Positions 49,032-57,294 of a stretch of 64,000 bases of DNA are shown piece by piece. The number at the start of each line of letters is the position of its first letter. Within the stretch, counting starts at the first letter, position 1. The stretch lies in the NCBI RefSeq assembly GCF_019449565.1, contig NZ_JAGRPM010000027.1, positions 62,001 through 126,000 on the forward strand, written 5' to 3'. Origin of the DNA: Rhodoblastus sp. (GTDB lineage: Bacteria; Pseudomonadota; Alphaproteobacteria; Rhizobiales; Beijerinckiaceae). Below the pieces are notes generated by a model. That model had not been told where the DNA came from and did no database searches. It saw nothing but the letters and a program-made list of their open reading frames with translations. A program made the translations under genes and the position numbers.

Positions 49032-49298
49032 ATGCGTTTGGTTGCAGCTGTCGCGATTCTGTTCGCCCTGGCCTTCGCCGCCAACGCCGAGGACGCCAAG
49101 CCGGACGAAAAGCCGGTCGAAACGCCCGCGCCTGCGCCGTCCGTGGCCGTGCTCGCCTTTGGCGTGAGCCATCCCGAATGTCAGGAATGGACCGACGGCT
49201 GCGTCATCTGCGCACGCGACGCAGATGTCGTGAACTGCTCGACGCCCGGCATCGCCTGCCTGCCGGCCGAGACGGTTTGCAAGCGCCCGGCGAAATAG
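49032..49298 (+). CDS. Small secreted cysteine-rich protein
   Basis: Not recognised. The 88 residues begin with a signal peptide (LVAAVAILFALAFAANA). A short Pro/Glu linker follows, then a compact domain with six cysteines: HPECQEWTDGCVICARDADVVNCSTPGIACLPAETVCKR. Disulfide bonding in the periplasm is likely. GGAGG precedes the ATG at 49032. It lies in the gap between divergent prmA and convergent mgtA. Confidence 0.72.
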   Translation: MRLVAAVAILFALAFAANAEDAKPDEKPVETPAPAPSVAVLAFGVSHPECQEWTDGCVICARDADVVNCSTPGIACLPAETVCKRPAK

Positions 49299-49305
49299 CA
49301 GCGGT

Positions 49306-51960
49306 TCACATCCCCCATTTGCGGACGAACCAGACCTTAACCAAATGGGTCAGGACCGCGTAGCAAAGCAGGATGAGCGCGACCAGAGGCCAGTACAGGC
49401 CGGGCAAAGGCGTGAACCCCAGTTGGGCGCCGAGCCAGCTATAGGGCAGCCAGATTCCCACCACGCAGATGATCAGGGACGTCGCCAGCAGGGCCGGGCT
49501 GGCGTGGCTCTCGATGAAGGGAATCTTGCTGGTGCGGATGATGTGGATGATGAGGGTCTGGGTGAGCAGGGACTCGACGAACCAGCCGGTCTGAAACAGC
49601 GCCGGATTGGTCCAGGCGCCGAAGACGAACAGCATCATGCCATAGGTGACATAGTCGAAGATCGAACTGATTGGCCCGATGCACAGCATGAATTTGACGA
49701 TATTGCCGATCTCCCAGCGGCGCGGCGCGACCAGATATTCCTCGTCCACATTGTCGGTCGGGATGGTCGTCTGGGAGAAATCATAGAGCAGGTTGTTGGT
49801 GAGAACCTGGATCGGCGCCATCGGCAGGAAGGGCAGGAAAATGCTCGCGCCCAGCACGCTGAACATGTTGCCGAAATTCGAGCTGGCGCCCATTTTGATA
49901 TATTTGACAATATTGGCGAAGATCTTCCGCCCCTCGATCACTCCCTTCTGCAAAACCAGAAGATTTTTTTCGAGCAGGATGATGTCGGCGGATTCCTTGG
50001 CGATGTCCACGGCGGTGTCCACCGAGATGCCGACATCGGCGGCCTTCAGCGCCGGGCTGTCGTTGATGCCGTCGCCCAGAAAGCCGACGACATGGCCCCG
50101 GGCGTGGTGCGCCTGGATAACGCGCTCCTTCTGCGCGGGCGTCAGCTTGACGAAGACGCAGGTTTTGCCCGCGACTTCGGTGAGGTCCGGGTCGTTCAGC
50201 TTGTCGATGGCCGTGCCGGAGAGAATTTCGCCGGGATCGAGTCCGACCTCCCGGCAGATCTTGCGGGTGATGATCTCATTGTCGCCGGTGAGCACTTTCA
50301 CCTTCACGCCGCGCGCGGCCAAAGCGGCGATGGCCTCGCGCGCCGATTCCTTGGGAGGGTCGAGGAAGGCGATATAGCCGAGCAGGGTCAGGCCGGATTC
50401 GTCGGCGATGGTATAAGTCGTCTTGGACGGCGCCATTTCCTTGTACGCGACCGCGACGACGCGGAAGCCGTCGGCGTTCAGCTCCATCGTTTCCTTTTGC
50501 GCGGTCTCCAGATGGCTCGGATCGAGCGGGCCGGTCTCGCCATCCACCTCATATCGGGTTGAGACCGCAAAAATTTCCTCCACCGCGCCCTTGCAGATGA
50601 GGATGTGCGTGCCGGCGTCCTTGTCCGCTCCCAGCCGCTCCACCACCACCGACAGCCGCCGCCGGGTGAAATCGAACGGAATTTCGTCGAGTTTCCTGTA
50701 GCCGCCGTCGATGCCGAGCTTTTCGCGCATGTCGACATGGTCGAGCACGGCGCGGTCGAGCAGGTTGCGCAGGCCGGACTGAAAATGGCTGTTTAGATAG
50801 GCATATTCCAGCACCTTCTCGGAATCATTGCCGCGAATGTCGAGATGGCGCTTCAGTATGATGCGGTCCTGCGTCAGCGTGCCGGTCTTGTCGGTGCAGA
50901 GAACGTCCATCGCGCCGAAATTCTGGATGGCGTGGAGGCGCTTGACGATCACCTTCTCGCGCGACATCGCCATCGCGCCCTTGGCCAGATTGACCGTCAC
51001 GATCATCGGCAGCATTTCCGGCGTCAGGCCGACGGCGACGGCGACGGCGAACAGCAAGGCTTCGAGCCAGTCATGCTTGTTCAGGCCGTTGATCAGGAAG
51101 ACGGCAGGGGCCATGACGGCGATGAAGCGCACCATCAGCCAGGTGAATTTGTCGATGCCGAGGTCGAAGGCCGTCGGCGCCCGCCGCCCGGCGATCTCGT
51201 CGGCCAAGGCGCCGAAAAATGTCGCGCCGCCAGTGCGCAGGACAAGCCCCGTCGCATAGCCGGACACCACATTGGCGCCCATGAAGCAGATGTTCGGCAG
51301 ATCGAAGGGGTCGCCTCCGGCGCCGGCGCCCGCGAAACGCTCGACCGGCATGGCTTCTCCGGTCAGGGCGGATTGGTTGATGAAGAGATCCTTCGCGGTC
51401 AGCAGGCGCAGATCGGCGGGGATCATGTCGCCCGCCGAGAGCCGCACGATGTCGCCCGGAACGAGCTGCTCCATCGGGATTTCCGAGAAAGGGTCTTCAG
51501 GAGGAGGCGATTGCGGCGCGCTGGCCTTGCGCAGAACGCTGGCGGTGTTGTGGACCATCGCCCTCAGCCGCGCGGCGGCCTCATTGGAGCGATGTTCCTG
51601 GATGAAGGCGGTGAAGATCGCGAGGACGACCATGAAGCCGATGACGATTGCCGCTCGCACGTCGCCCAGAAAAAAAGACACGACAGCAAGCGTCCCGAGC
51701 AGGGCGTTCAGCGGATTGCGCGCCCGCTGCCAGATTTCCTCGAATATCGACAGCTTGCGCTCGCGCGTGACGCGATTGGGGCCGAATTTCTTGAGGCGGA
51801 CGGCCGCCTCGTCGGCGGAAAGGCCCTCGGGCGAAGACGCGAGACGGGCGAAAACCGCATCGCAGTCGAGGCTGCTGAATTCGAGCAAAGCCGCGTCGGC
51901 CTTGGCGGGGGGAGGCGCGGGCGATTTTTGCGCGCGTTCCACGCGGGGAAAATCATTCAT
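49306..51960 (-). CDS. mgtA: Mg2+-importing P-type ATPase
   Basis: P3B-type magnesium transporter, 884 residues. The phosphorylated aspartate is in DVLCTDKTGTLTQ, the actuator loop in ALTGEAMPVE, the ATP-binding segment in FDFTRRRLSVVVER, and the hinge in VGFLGDGINDSPALKAADVGISVD. About ten membrane helices are visible, including AVAVGLTPEMLPMIV. GGAG precedes the ATG. The 246-bp upstream region shows no riboswitch I can recognise. Such genes are usually induced by low Mg2+. Confidence 0.95.
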   Translation of the reverse strand: MNDFPRVERAQKSPAPPPAKADAALLEFSSLDCDAVFARLASSPEGLSADEAAVRLKKFGPNRVTRERKLSIFEEIWQRARNPLNALLGTLAVVSFFLGDVRAAIVIGFMVVLAIFTAFIQEHRSNEAAARLRAMVHNTASVLRKASAPQSPPPEDPFSEIPMEQLVPGDIVRLSAGDMIPADLRLLTAKDLFINQSALTGEAMPVERFAGAGAGGDPFDLPNICFMGANVVSGYATGLVLRTGGATFFGALADEIAGRRAPTAFDLGIDKFTWLMVRFIAVMAPAVFLINGLNKHDWLEALLFAVAVAVGLTPEMLPMIVTVNLAKGAMAMSREKVIVKRLHAIQNFGAMDVLCTDKTGTLTQDRIILKRHLDIRGNDSEKVLEYAYLNSHFQSGLRNLLDRAVLDHVDMREKLGIDGGYRKLDEIPFDFTRRRLSVVVERLGADKDAGTHILICKGAVEEIFAVSTRYEVDGETGPLDPSHLETAQKETMELNADGFRVVAVAYKEMAPSKTTYTIADESGLTLLGYIAFLDPPKESAREAIAALAARGVKVKVLTGDNEIITRKICREVGLDPGEILSGTAIDKLNDPDLTEVAGKTCVFVKLTPAQKERVIQAHHARGHVVGFLGDGINDSPALKAADVGISVDTAVDIAKESADIILLEKNLLVLQKGVIEGRKIFANIVKYIKMGASSNFGNMFSVLGASIFLPFLPMAPIQVLTNNLLYDFSQTTIPTDNVDEEYLVAPRRWEIGNIVKFMLCIGPISSIFDYVTYGMMLFVFGAWTNPALFQTGWFVESLLTQTLIIHIIRTSKIPFIESHASPALLATSLIICVVGIWLPYSWLGAQLGFTPLPGLYWPLVALILLCYAVLTHLVKVWFVRKWGM

Positions 51961-52206
51961 GGCGTACTCCGCCGGGCGGATTCAGCATGATCTTGGCATA
52001 TTCCTGCAACGAAATAATTGCCTTGATCCGGATCAGCGCTGGTTTTCAAGGGCAGGGCGCGCGTTCCGGCGACGCCGACCTCACGCCCGGTTCATGCGCG
52101 CGCTTGTTCCGGCTTCCGCGAATCGGCAAGATGCCGCCCGCACGCGCCCCGCGAAGCGATTCGCGGCCCGGCGCCGTCCTCATTGCGCCAGAAAGGGACC
52201 TGACCC

Positions 52207-52692
52207 ATGCGCTGTCCCTATTGCGGCAGTCTCGACACCCAGGTGAAGGATTCGCGGCCGACCGACGATTCGTCCTCGATCCGCCGTCGCCGCGTCTGCC
52301 CGGATTGCGGCGGGCGTTTCACGACCTTCGAACGCGTGCAATTGCGCGAACTGACCGTGGTCAAGAAATCCGGCCGCCGCGCGCCCTTCGACCGCGACAA
52401 GCTGGTGCGCTCGGTCCAGATCGCCCTGCGCAAGCGCCCGGTCGATCCCGAACGCGTGGACCGCATGCTCAACGGATTGGTGCGCCAGCTCGAAAACCAG
52501 GGCGAATCCGAAATTCCGTCCGAAACTATTGGCGAACTGGTGATGCAGGGGCTGAAAACGCTCGACGAAGTCGCCTATGTGCGTTTCGCCTCGGTCTATC
52601 GCAATTTCCGCGAGGCGCGCGATTTTGGCCCGCTGCTCGACGAATTTTCCGACGATGGCGCTGCCGCGCGCCATAAGGAAGAGGACGCCTGA
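52207..52692 (+). CDS. nrdR: Transcriptional repressor NrdR
   Basis: Zinc-ribbon/ATP-cone repressor of ribonucleotide reductase genes, 161 residues. The zinc ribbon is [16 protein letters not shown] ... [20 protein letters not shown], and the ATP-cone begins [29 protein letters not shown]. It is translationally close to ribD, whose ATG lies 1 bp after its stop, the usual alphaproteobacterial pair. Confidence 0.97.
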   Translation: MRCPYCGSLDTQVKDSRPTDDSSSIRRRRVCPDCGGRFTTFERVQLRELTVVKKSGRRAPFDRDKLVRSVQIALRKRPVDPERVDRMLNGLVRQLENQGESEIPSETIGELVMQGLKTLDEVAYVRFASVYRNFREARDFGPLLDEFSDDGAAARHKEEDA

Positions 52693-52693
52693 G

Positions 52694-53797
52694 ATGGCTC
52701 TCACGAGCCAGGACGAGCGATTTTTCCGAGCCGCTCTGGCGTTGGGCCGGCGCAATCTCGGCGCGGCGGCCCCCAATCCGGCGGTCGGCGCGCTCGTCGT
52801 CAAGGACGATGTGGTGATCGGGCGCGGCTGGACCGCGATTGGCGGGCGCCCCCATGCCGAAACCCAGGCGCTGGCGCAGGCGGGCGAACGCGCTCGTGGC
52901 GCGACGCTTTATGTAACGCTGGAGCCCTGCGCCCATCACGGCCGGACGCCGCCCTGCGCCGAAGCCGTCGTCGCGGCTGGAATCGCCCGCGTGGTCGGCG
53001 GCCTGACTGATCCCGACGACCGTGTCGCCGGCGAGGGATATGCTGTGTTGCGGCGGGCAGGGATAGAAGTCGAGGCCGACGTCCTGCCGGAGCTGTGCCG
53101 GAGCGCCCATCGCGGCCATATCCTGCGCGTGACCGAAGGCCGGCCGATGGTGACGCTGAAGATCGCACAGACCGCCGACGGGCAGGCGGCGGGCGCCGCG
53201 CATGACCGCCGCCTCGCCATTACCGGACCAGCCGCCAACTCGCGCACCCATGTCATGCGCGCAATGCATGAAGCGATCATGGTCGGGATCGGCACGGCGC
53301 TTGTTGACGATCCGCTGATGACGGTGCGCCTTCCCGGCTGCGACCGGAAGCCATTGCGGGTTGTGCTCGACGCCCGGCTCGACCTGCCGCTGCGCTCGCG
53401 TCTCGTCGTCGGCGCGGGGGATTTCCCGACGCTCGTCCTGTGCGGGGAGGGAGCCGATCGGTCGCGGCGCGCGGCGCTGCGGGAGCAGGGCGTCGAGATC
53501 GAAACCTGCGCGCTGGACGGCGCCCGGATCGACTTGCGCGCGGCCTTGCGCCTGCTTGCGGCGCGCGGGATCTCACGGGTCTTTTCCGAAGGCGGGCCGC
53601 GAGTCGGGGCCGCCTTGATCGCTCAGGGGCTGGCCGACGAAATGGTGCTGTTCACCAGCCCCAAGCCGCTGGGCCGCAAGGGCGTCGAGGCGCTGTCCGT
53701 CGAGGCGCGCGAAAAACTTGCCGATCCGAACGCCTACGCAATCATGGAACAAGGCTTGCTGGGCGCGGATAATTTCATCCATTACGAGAGACAATGA
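52694..53797 (+). CDS. ribD: Bifunctional riboflavin deaminase/reductase
   Basis: Second and third steps of riboflavin synthesis; 367 residues. The deaminase zinc site is GGRPHAETQALA and LEPCAHHGRTPPCAEAVV; the reductase half includes VTLKIAQTADGQ, HVMRAMHEAIMVGIGTALVDDPLMTVR and FSEGGPRVGAALI. GAGGA precedes the ATG. The reading frame ends normally (NFIHYERQ), so the neighbouring element does not break it. ribE and nusB, which often follow, are not seen. Confidence 0.96.
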   Translation: MALTSQDERFFRAALALGRRNLGAAAPNPAVGALVVKDDVVIGRGWTAIGGRPHAETQALAQAGERARGATLYVTLEPCAHHGRTPPCAEAVVAAGIARVVGGLTDPDDRVAGEGYAVLRRAGIEVEADVLPELCRSAHRGHILRVTEGRPMVTLKIAQTADGQAAGAAHDRRLAITGPAANSRTHVMRAMHEAIMVGIGTALVDDPLMTVRLPGCDRKPLRVVLDARLDLPLRSRLVVGAGDFPTLVLCGEGADRSRRAALREQGVEIETCALDGARIDLRAALRLLAARGISRVFSEGGPRVGAALIAQGLADEMVLFTSPKPLGRKGVEALSVEAREKLADPNAYAIMEQGLLGADNFIHYERQ

Positions 53798-53964
53798 CCG
53801 CTTGCGGCGGCTTTTACCAGCAATCGTGGGCGTTTCTAGCCCCGGGTTAGGGCTGGTTATGCGTTGGCTCTTATAGCGTACCCGCGAATCGTGGTTCGCT
53901 GAACCTCTGCCGGGGAAATCACATTACAGAAATTTAATCTGTTCTCCTTCGAGCCCTGTTCGAG

Positions 53965-53986
53965 CGCGAAATGTTCTCATTTCGCG
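53965..53986. other. Perfect 9-bp hairpin
   Basis: CGCGAAATG and CATTTCGCG pair perfectly around TTCT, just before the SOS-type site. It could be an operator dyad or an RNA stem; without a T-run it is not an intrinsic terminator. Confidence 0.55.
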
Positions 53987-54000
53987 TTCCCAGTCTGTTC
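53986..54000. promoter_or_regulatory. Candidate LexA (SOS) box
   Basis: GTTC-CCAGTCT-GTTC fits the alphaproteobacterial LexA consensus GTTC-N7-GTTC. It lies 261 bp upstream of the first element gene. Such an 8-base match would occur about once or twice by chance in 64 kb, so position is the main argument. Confidence 0.4.
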
Positions 54001-54261
54001 TCGTGAGGGGGTGCGGAGCGTCTATGTTTCGCCCGGAAGAGCACCCAACGGCGATCTTCGCTGAGTTGATCTTGGAAATGAATCGCTTAAATGTGGATAT
54101 ACGGTCGCTCGGCTAAGTTACGTTGCCGATCCGCCGTGTACGCTACCGTTGAGAGACGGGTCTAACCTTTTGCCTCGCCTCTCTTTTGCTTTTTAACATC
54201 GTGAAAATCGAAGCAACCCGCGCGGGAAACCGTCGCGGGAACGCTACAGGAGTGCCTAATT

Positions 54262-55140
54262 ATGGAACACGTTACACACTACTTCGACGCCGCCCGCCTC
54301 GGGCAATTCATCAACTACATCATCGAGCGCGAGAACGTCCGGATTCGGAAGGAGCGCGGCGACCCGAAGCCGTGGACCGATGATCCGCTCTTGCGGCAGT
54401 ACCGCTTTACCAATATCCGCCGCGAAGACGACTATGTGACGCGCTGGATCGCGAAAAACTGGCGGACGCCGAACGCCGACGATCCCGACTTCTGGTTTGC
54501 CGCTTACGTCGCGCGCCAGATCAACGAGCCCGCCACGCTCGCCCGTCTCGGCTATCCCGTCCCGTTCGACCCCGAGCATTTCCTGCGTGTGATGGACGAG
54601 CCGAACCCCGGCGGCGAAAAGCTCTATCGCGCCGCCTATATGGTCCGCTCTTCGTCCGAATATAAGGGCCGGTCCAAGGCGGAATATCTCGCCGAAAAGG
54701 AGTTTGGACCGGCGTGGGAACGGCGGATTTATTTGCGCCCGAGGCCGACCGACACCCTTCGCTCCTACCACCGTCGTCTCGTCCAAGAGCAGTACGGGAT
54801 GGGCTCCTTCATCGCCGCCCAAGTCGTCGCGGACACGAAGTTCACGGGTCTGATGCGAAACGCGGACGACTGGATAACCTTCGCCGCGCCGGGACCGGGG
54901 AGCCGCCGTGGGCTCAACGTCCTGAAGGGGCGCGATCCGGAAGCGAAATGGAACGAATCCGACTGGCTGCGGACGCTTAGGGAGCTGATCGCCGTGGTCG
55001 CGCCGGAGCTGAAGGACCGGGCGGGCATCGTGCTTTCGGCGCAGGACTATCAAAATAATTTGTGCGAGGCGTCGAAGCTTTTTCGCGGCTATTCGAAACA
55101 GAAATATCGCGCACCGCCCGAAGCCATCGCCGCAGAGTAA
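54262..55140 (+). CDS. 5-hmdU DNA kinase helical-domain / alpha-glutamyl-putrescinyl-thymine pyrophosphorylase-like protein
   Basis: This 292-residue protein shows the pattern I recall for the HMUDK helical-domain/alpha-GPT-pyrophosphorylase family of phages that hypermodify thymine: YIIERENVRIRKERGDPKPW, then TDDPLLRQYRFTNIRREDDY and VTRWI (residues 19-63), FWFAAYVARQINEPATLARLGYP, YRAAYMVRSS, and FAAPGPGSRRGLN (about 207-222). In phages these act on 5-hydroxymethyluracil-derived bases in DNA. Here none of the usual partners (dUMP hydroxymethylase, P-loop 5-hmdU kinase) is in view, so the role may be recognition or removal of modified bases. AGGAG precedes the ATG. The family call comes from memory of motifs, not a search. 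Confidence 0.65.
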   Translation: MEHVTHYFDAARLGQFINYIIERENVRIRKERGDPKPWTDDPLLRQYRFTNIRREDDYVTRWIAKNWRTPNADDPDFWFAAYVARQINEPATLARLGYPVPFDPEHFLRVMDEPNPGGEKLYRAAYMVRSSSEYKGRSKAEYLAEKEFGPAWERRIYLRPRPTDTLRSYHRRLVQEQYGMGSFIAAQVVADTKFTGLMRNADDWITFAAPGPGSRRGLNVLKGRDPEAKWNESDWLRTLRELIAVVAPELKDRAGIVLSAQDYQNNLCEASKLFRGYSKQKYRAPPEAIAAE

Positions 55141-55150
55141 ATCGCCGTTG

Positions 55151-55182
55151 GGAGGCGAGCAGAAAGCTTTCGCCTCGCCTCC
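55151..55182 (+). terminator. Hairpin after the hmdU-kinase-like gene
   Basis: GGAGGCGAG and CTCGCCTCC pair, with GAAAGCTTTC as an inner palindrome, 10 bp after the stop codon, followed by TCCTTTC. Probably terminates or attenuates this transcript. Confidence 0.55.
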
Positions 55183-55206
55183 TCCTTTCGGTTGGATATA
55201 ACTCTT

Positions 55207-55236
55207 GTTGGGCGATGCGTAAAACCAACGCCCAAC
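55207..55236. other. Inverted repeat GTTGGGCG / CGCCCAAC
   Basis: Perfect 8-bp arms are 14 nt apart in the gap before the excisionase-like gene. It could be an RNA stem or protein-binding dyad. Confidence 0.4.
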
Positions 55237-55285
55237 ACAAATAAATATTCCCAATCTAGTGGCGAATCGCTCTAGGCGGTCTCCA

Positions 55286-55299
55286 ATAGGTCCTCCTAT
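55286..55299. promoter_or_regulatory. ATAGG-N4-CCTAT operator-like dyad
   Basis: A perfect 5-bp dyad lies 42 bp before the excisionase-like gene. TCTAGGC words flank it on both sides, at about 55271 and 55301, giving a repeated array that could bind the element's own HTH protein. Confidence 0.4.
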
Positions 55300-55340
55300 A
55301 TCTAGGCAGCTCTCTCTTATTCTCGCTCGGCAGCAAAGAA

Positions 55341-55616
55341 ATGAACCACGACAACTTAAACCTCCCCGAGGCGGTTCAATTCCGCATCGAGGAAATCCGC
55401 GCCCGTCAACGCGCCGACCATCGCGGCGCTGTATCGATCCGCGAAGCGTCAGGCCTTCTCGGATTGGCCGAAATCACGGTGCGCAAGAAGATCGGCTCTG
55501 GCGAAATCGTGTCGCAGAAAGACGGCCGCGCAAGGCGGATTCCGATTGGCGAAATCTATGACCGAATGGTCCGCGTCGTGGTCGCCGGAGCGGCGAAGCC
55601 GGAGGCGCGGAAATGA
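55341..55616 (+). CDS. Excisionase-like helix-turn-helix protein
   Basis: This 91-residue protein carries a MerR/excisionase-type HTH: AVSIREASGLLGLAEITVRKKIGSGEIVSQKDGRARRIPIGEIYDRM. The order HTH, Gly-containing wing, then RRIP-type contact is that of small excision or copy-control proteins. It is coupled to the next gene by an ATGA overlap. It likely binds the element's ends or origin; a direct repressor role is also possible. Confidence 0.7.
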   Translation: MNHDNLNLPEAVQFRIEEIRARQRADHRGAVSIREASGLLGLAEITVRKKIGSGEIVSQKDGRARRIPIGEIYDRMVRVVVAGAAKPEARK

Positions 55617-55810
55617 CCGACCGTTCGGGAATGAGCCCCCTGAAGCCTGTCTCCTTGGCGGAATCTATATCAATCGACCAAGGGCAGAAACGCGGCTTCA
55701 CGCTTATGGACGAGCCCAGCCTTAAACGCCTGAGCCGTTCCGCCCGTCAGCAGAGGCGCGCGTCCGAAGCCGAAGCGCGCCGAGCCGCGAAGAAAGCGAA
55801 GGCGACGTGA
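55613..55810 (+). CDS. Small basic protein, unknown
   Basis: The 65-residue frame starts within the stop of the preceding gene (ATGA). The second half is strongly basic and helical (RLSRSARQQRRASEAEARRAAKKAKAT), suggesting nucleic-acid contact. I do not recognise it. The coupling supports it as real. Confidence 0.5.
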   Translation: MTDRSGMSPLKPVSLAESISIDQGQKRGFTLMDEPSLKRLSRSARQQRRASEAEARRAAKKAKAT

Positions 55811-55932
55811 CCGCCTCGACCGGCCCCAGCGAGCCCGAAACCGGCTGGCGTCGATAAGATTGCAACAGGGCTCTCGCGCCGAAGCCCTTGGCCGCCTTGG
55901 CCGACGATTGATTGGGCGGAAAGTCAACGCAA

Positions 55933-56838
55933 GTGACCGATGAAATTTATACCATCGCCTCAGCCTTCGGGATCATTTCCGAGGAGGCGGGCGTCTACAA
56001 CTGCTGGTGTCCCGTCTGCGGCTATAAATGCCTGTCGGTGTTTCGAGCCGAGGACGGCCGCCCCGACTTCCTGTGCTGGTCCTGCCGAGATAAGGCGGCC
56101 ATCCGGCGCGAAGTCGAAGCCCGTGGACTCGTGCGCGGCGAAAGACCGCCGAAGGTCGCCCGCGCCGAGCAGCTCAAGGACGCGACGACGCTCTGGACGG
56201 CCGGTGCGCCAATCGGCGGCACCCTCGCAGCCGCCTATATGGCTCGGCGCGGACTGATGGACCCTTACCCCGACGCGCTCCGCTATCTGGACGTTGACGC
56301 AGCCGGAGCACTCGGCGGCGACTTCTACCACGGCCTCATCGCTCGTGTTGAACGCGCGGGCGCGCGGCGGACGTTTTTAGGTTGCCACTTTACGTCCCTG
56401 ACGCTGGGCGGCCGGAAAATCCATGGTGGGAAGTCGATTTACAGGCGCTTCGGCTTGCTGTCCGGCGGAGGTGTCTGGTTCGGCGAACCGGGCGGCGATG
56501 GAGAGCTTGTGGTTGGCGAGGGAATCGAAACCACCCTTTCGGCTATGCGCCTTTTCGGGGCGGGCTGGGGCGTGGCCGCGCTCGGCGCTGCGAACTTCTC
56601 CCGGCTGGTCCTCCCGGCGACCGCGTGGCGCGTCCTGCTCGCCGCCGATAACGATGTGAACGGCGACGGCCAGCTTGCCACCGCTGTCGCGGAATCGCTG
56701 TGGTTGGGCGAAGGTCGAAAGGTCCGGGTGGAGACGCCGCCCGAGCCCGGGACTGATTGGAACGATGTATTGAGGAAAGTTTATTCGAGCAACCCAACGG
56801 CGAAATTATCAGCTTTACTAAGAAACGGAATCGCCTAA
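55933..56838 (+). CDS. Zinc-finger/Toprim DNA primase-like protein
   Basis: This is a phage/plasmid-type primase of about 301 residues. The N-terminal zinc ribbon is CWCPVCGYKC ... FLCWSC; a middle DUF7146-like region (AAAYMARRGLMDPYPDALRYLDVD ... YHGLIARVERAGARRTFLGCHFTSL) follows. The Toprim block has ELVVGEGIETTLSAMRLFG and VLLAADNDVNGDGQLA with acidic metal residues. A GTG at 55933 is the best start; the frame is open from a TTG at 55912. It should synthesise primers for the element together with the ATPase downstream. Confidence 0.82.
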   Translation: MTDEIYTIASAFGIISEEAGVYNCWCPVCGYKCLSVFRAEDGRPDFLCWSCRDKAAIRREVEARGLVRGERPPKVARAEQLKDATTLWTAGAPIGGTLAAAYMARRGLMDPYPDALRYLDVDAAGALGGDFYHGLIARVERAGARRTFLGCHFTSLTLGGRKIHGGKSIYRRFGLLSGGGVWFGEPGGDGELVVGEGIETTLSAMRLFGAGWGVAALGAANFSRLVLPATAWRVLLAADNDVNGDGQLATAVAESLWLGEGRKVRVETPPEPGTDWNDVLRKVYSSNPTAKLSALLRNGIA

Positions 56839-57294
56839 TCTTCGTCGTTAGCTCCCGGCACTCGCCCTTGCCGGCGTTTGGTCCTTGATCGAACGGGCCG
56901 GGAGCCCCCCCACTTTTCTAGGTGGGGCGGTCTAAGCAGGCAGGGCGGGGTGGGACCAACCGGCGGGGCAAGCATTCCTTACAGCTTGCCGACCTTCAAC
57001 GCGCGACCATTCGCGTGTGACGGCTGAATCACGTCTGGCGTCCGAACGGGCGGCGGAAACGCAAACCGCCCGCTCCGGGTGACTAGTCCGAGGCGAGCGG
57101 AAAGTATGATTGGAGGCAAGGATACACGAGCGACCCGGAAAAAAGTTACCCGCGCGGTCTTTATACGTCGAAGGCCACGTAAAGTCTATAATAAGCCAGA
57201 GTTTGTTTTGTAGGTGGCGTGTAAGATTAAATTACTACCCTGCCGACTAGTAGGGCGAGCAAAAGGAGAAGCTCTCAATGCAAGGATACTTAGG
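56839..57294. other. 456-bp structured non-coding region between primase and ATPase genes
   Basis: No long coding frame is supported. Stems seen are CCCCAC/GTGGGG (56908-56927), GGCAAGC/GCTTGCC (56967-56990) and CGGGCGG/CCGCCCG (57047-57072). The left half is GC-rich; the right half turns AT-rich around 57170-57240. It could be a replication origin, a leader RNA or a small RNA gene. Near its right end, AAAAGGAG precedes an ATG at 57278 that opens a 22-codon frame overlapping the start of the ATPase gene. Confidence 0.5.

Larger units (their letters stand above)
53798..54261. other. 464-bp structured non-coding region at the element's left end
   Basis: No convincing coding frame is present. 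It has several stems: AGCCC/GGGCT (53838-53854), GCGAA/TTCGC (53884-53899) and a 9-bp stem at 53965-53986. A TGTTCT-like word is repeated several times. A GTTC-N7-GTTC site lies at 53986-54000. It probably holds the attachment site and the promoter for the gene at 54262. I looked for tRNA, tmRNA and group II intron features and found none. Confidence 0.6.

Noticed and set aside
51961..52206. Mg2+-sensing leader (M-box or mgtA-type leader peptide) upstream of mgtA
   Set aside because: I could not find the conserved M-box segments or a proline-rich leader frame.
53798..53900. FMN riboswitch near ribD
   Set aside because: No conserved FMN-element blocks are present, and the position downstream of ribD would be unusual.
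53798..54261. tRNA, tmRNA or group II intron at the element border
   Set aside because: No cloverleaf or T-loop consensus with pairing stem, no tmRNA ends, and no domain V-like hairpin after the GTGCGG found near 54010.
57214..57294. GTG at 57214 as start of the ATPase gene
   Set aside because: No Shine-Dalgarno precedes it and the added residues (MACKIKLLPCRLVG) do not resemble the family; the ATG at 57295 is better placed.
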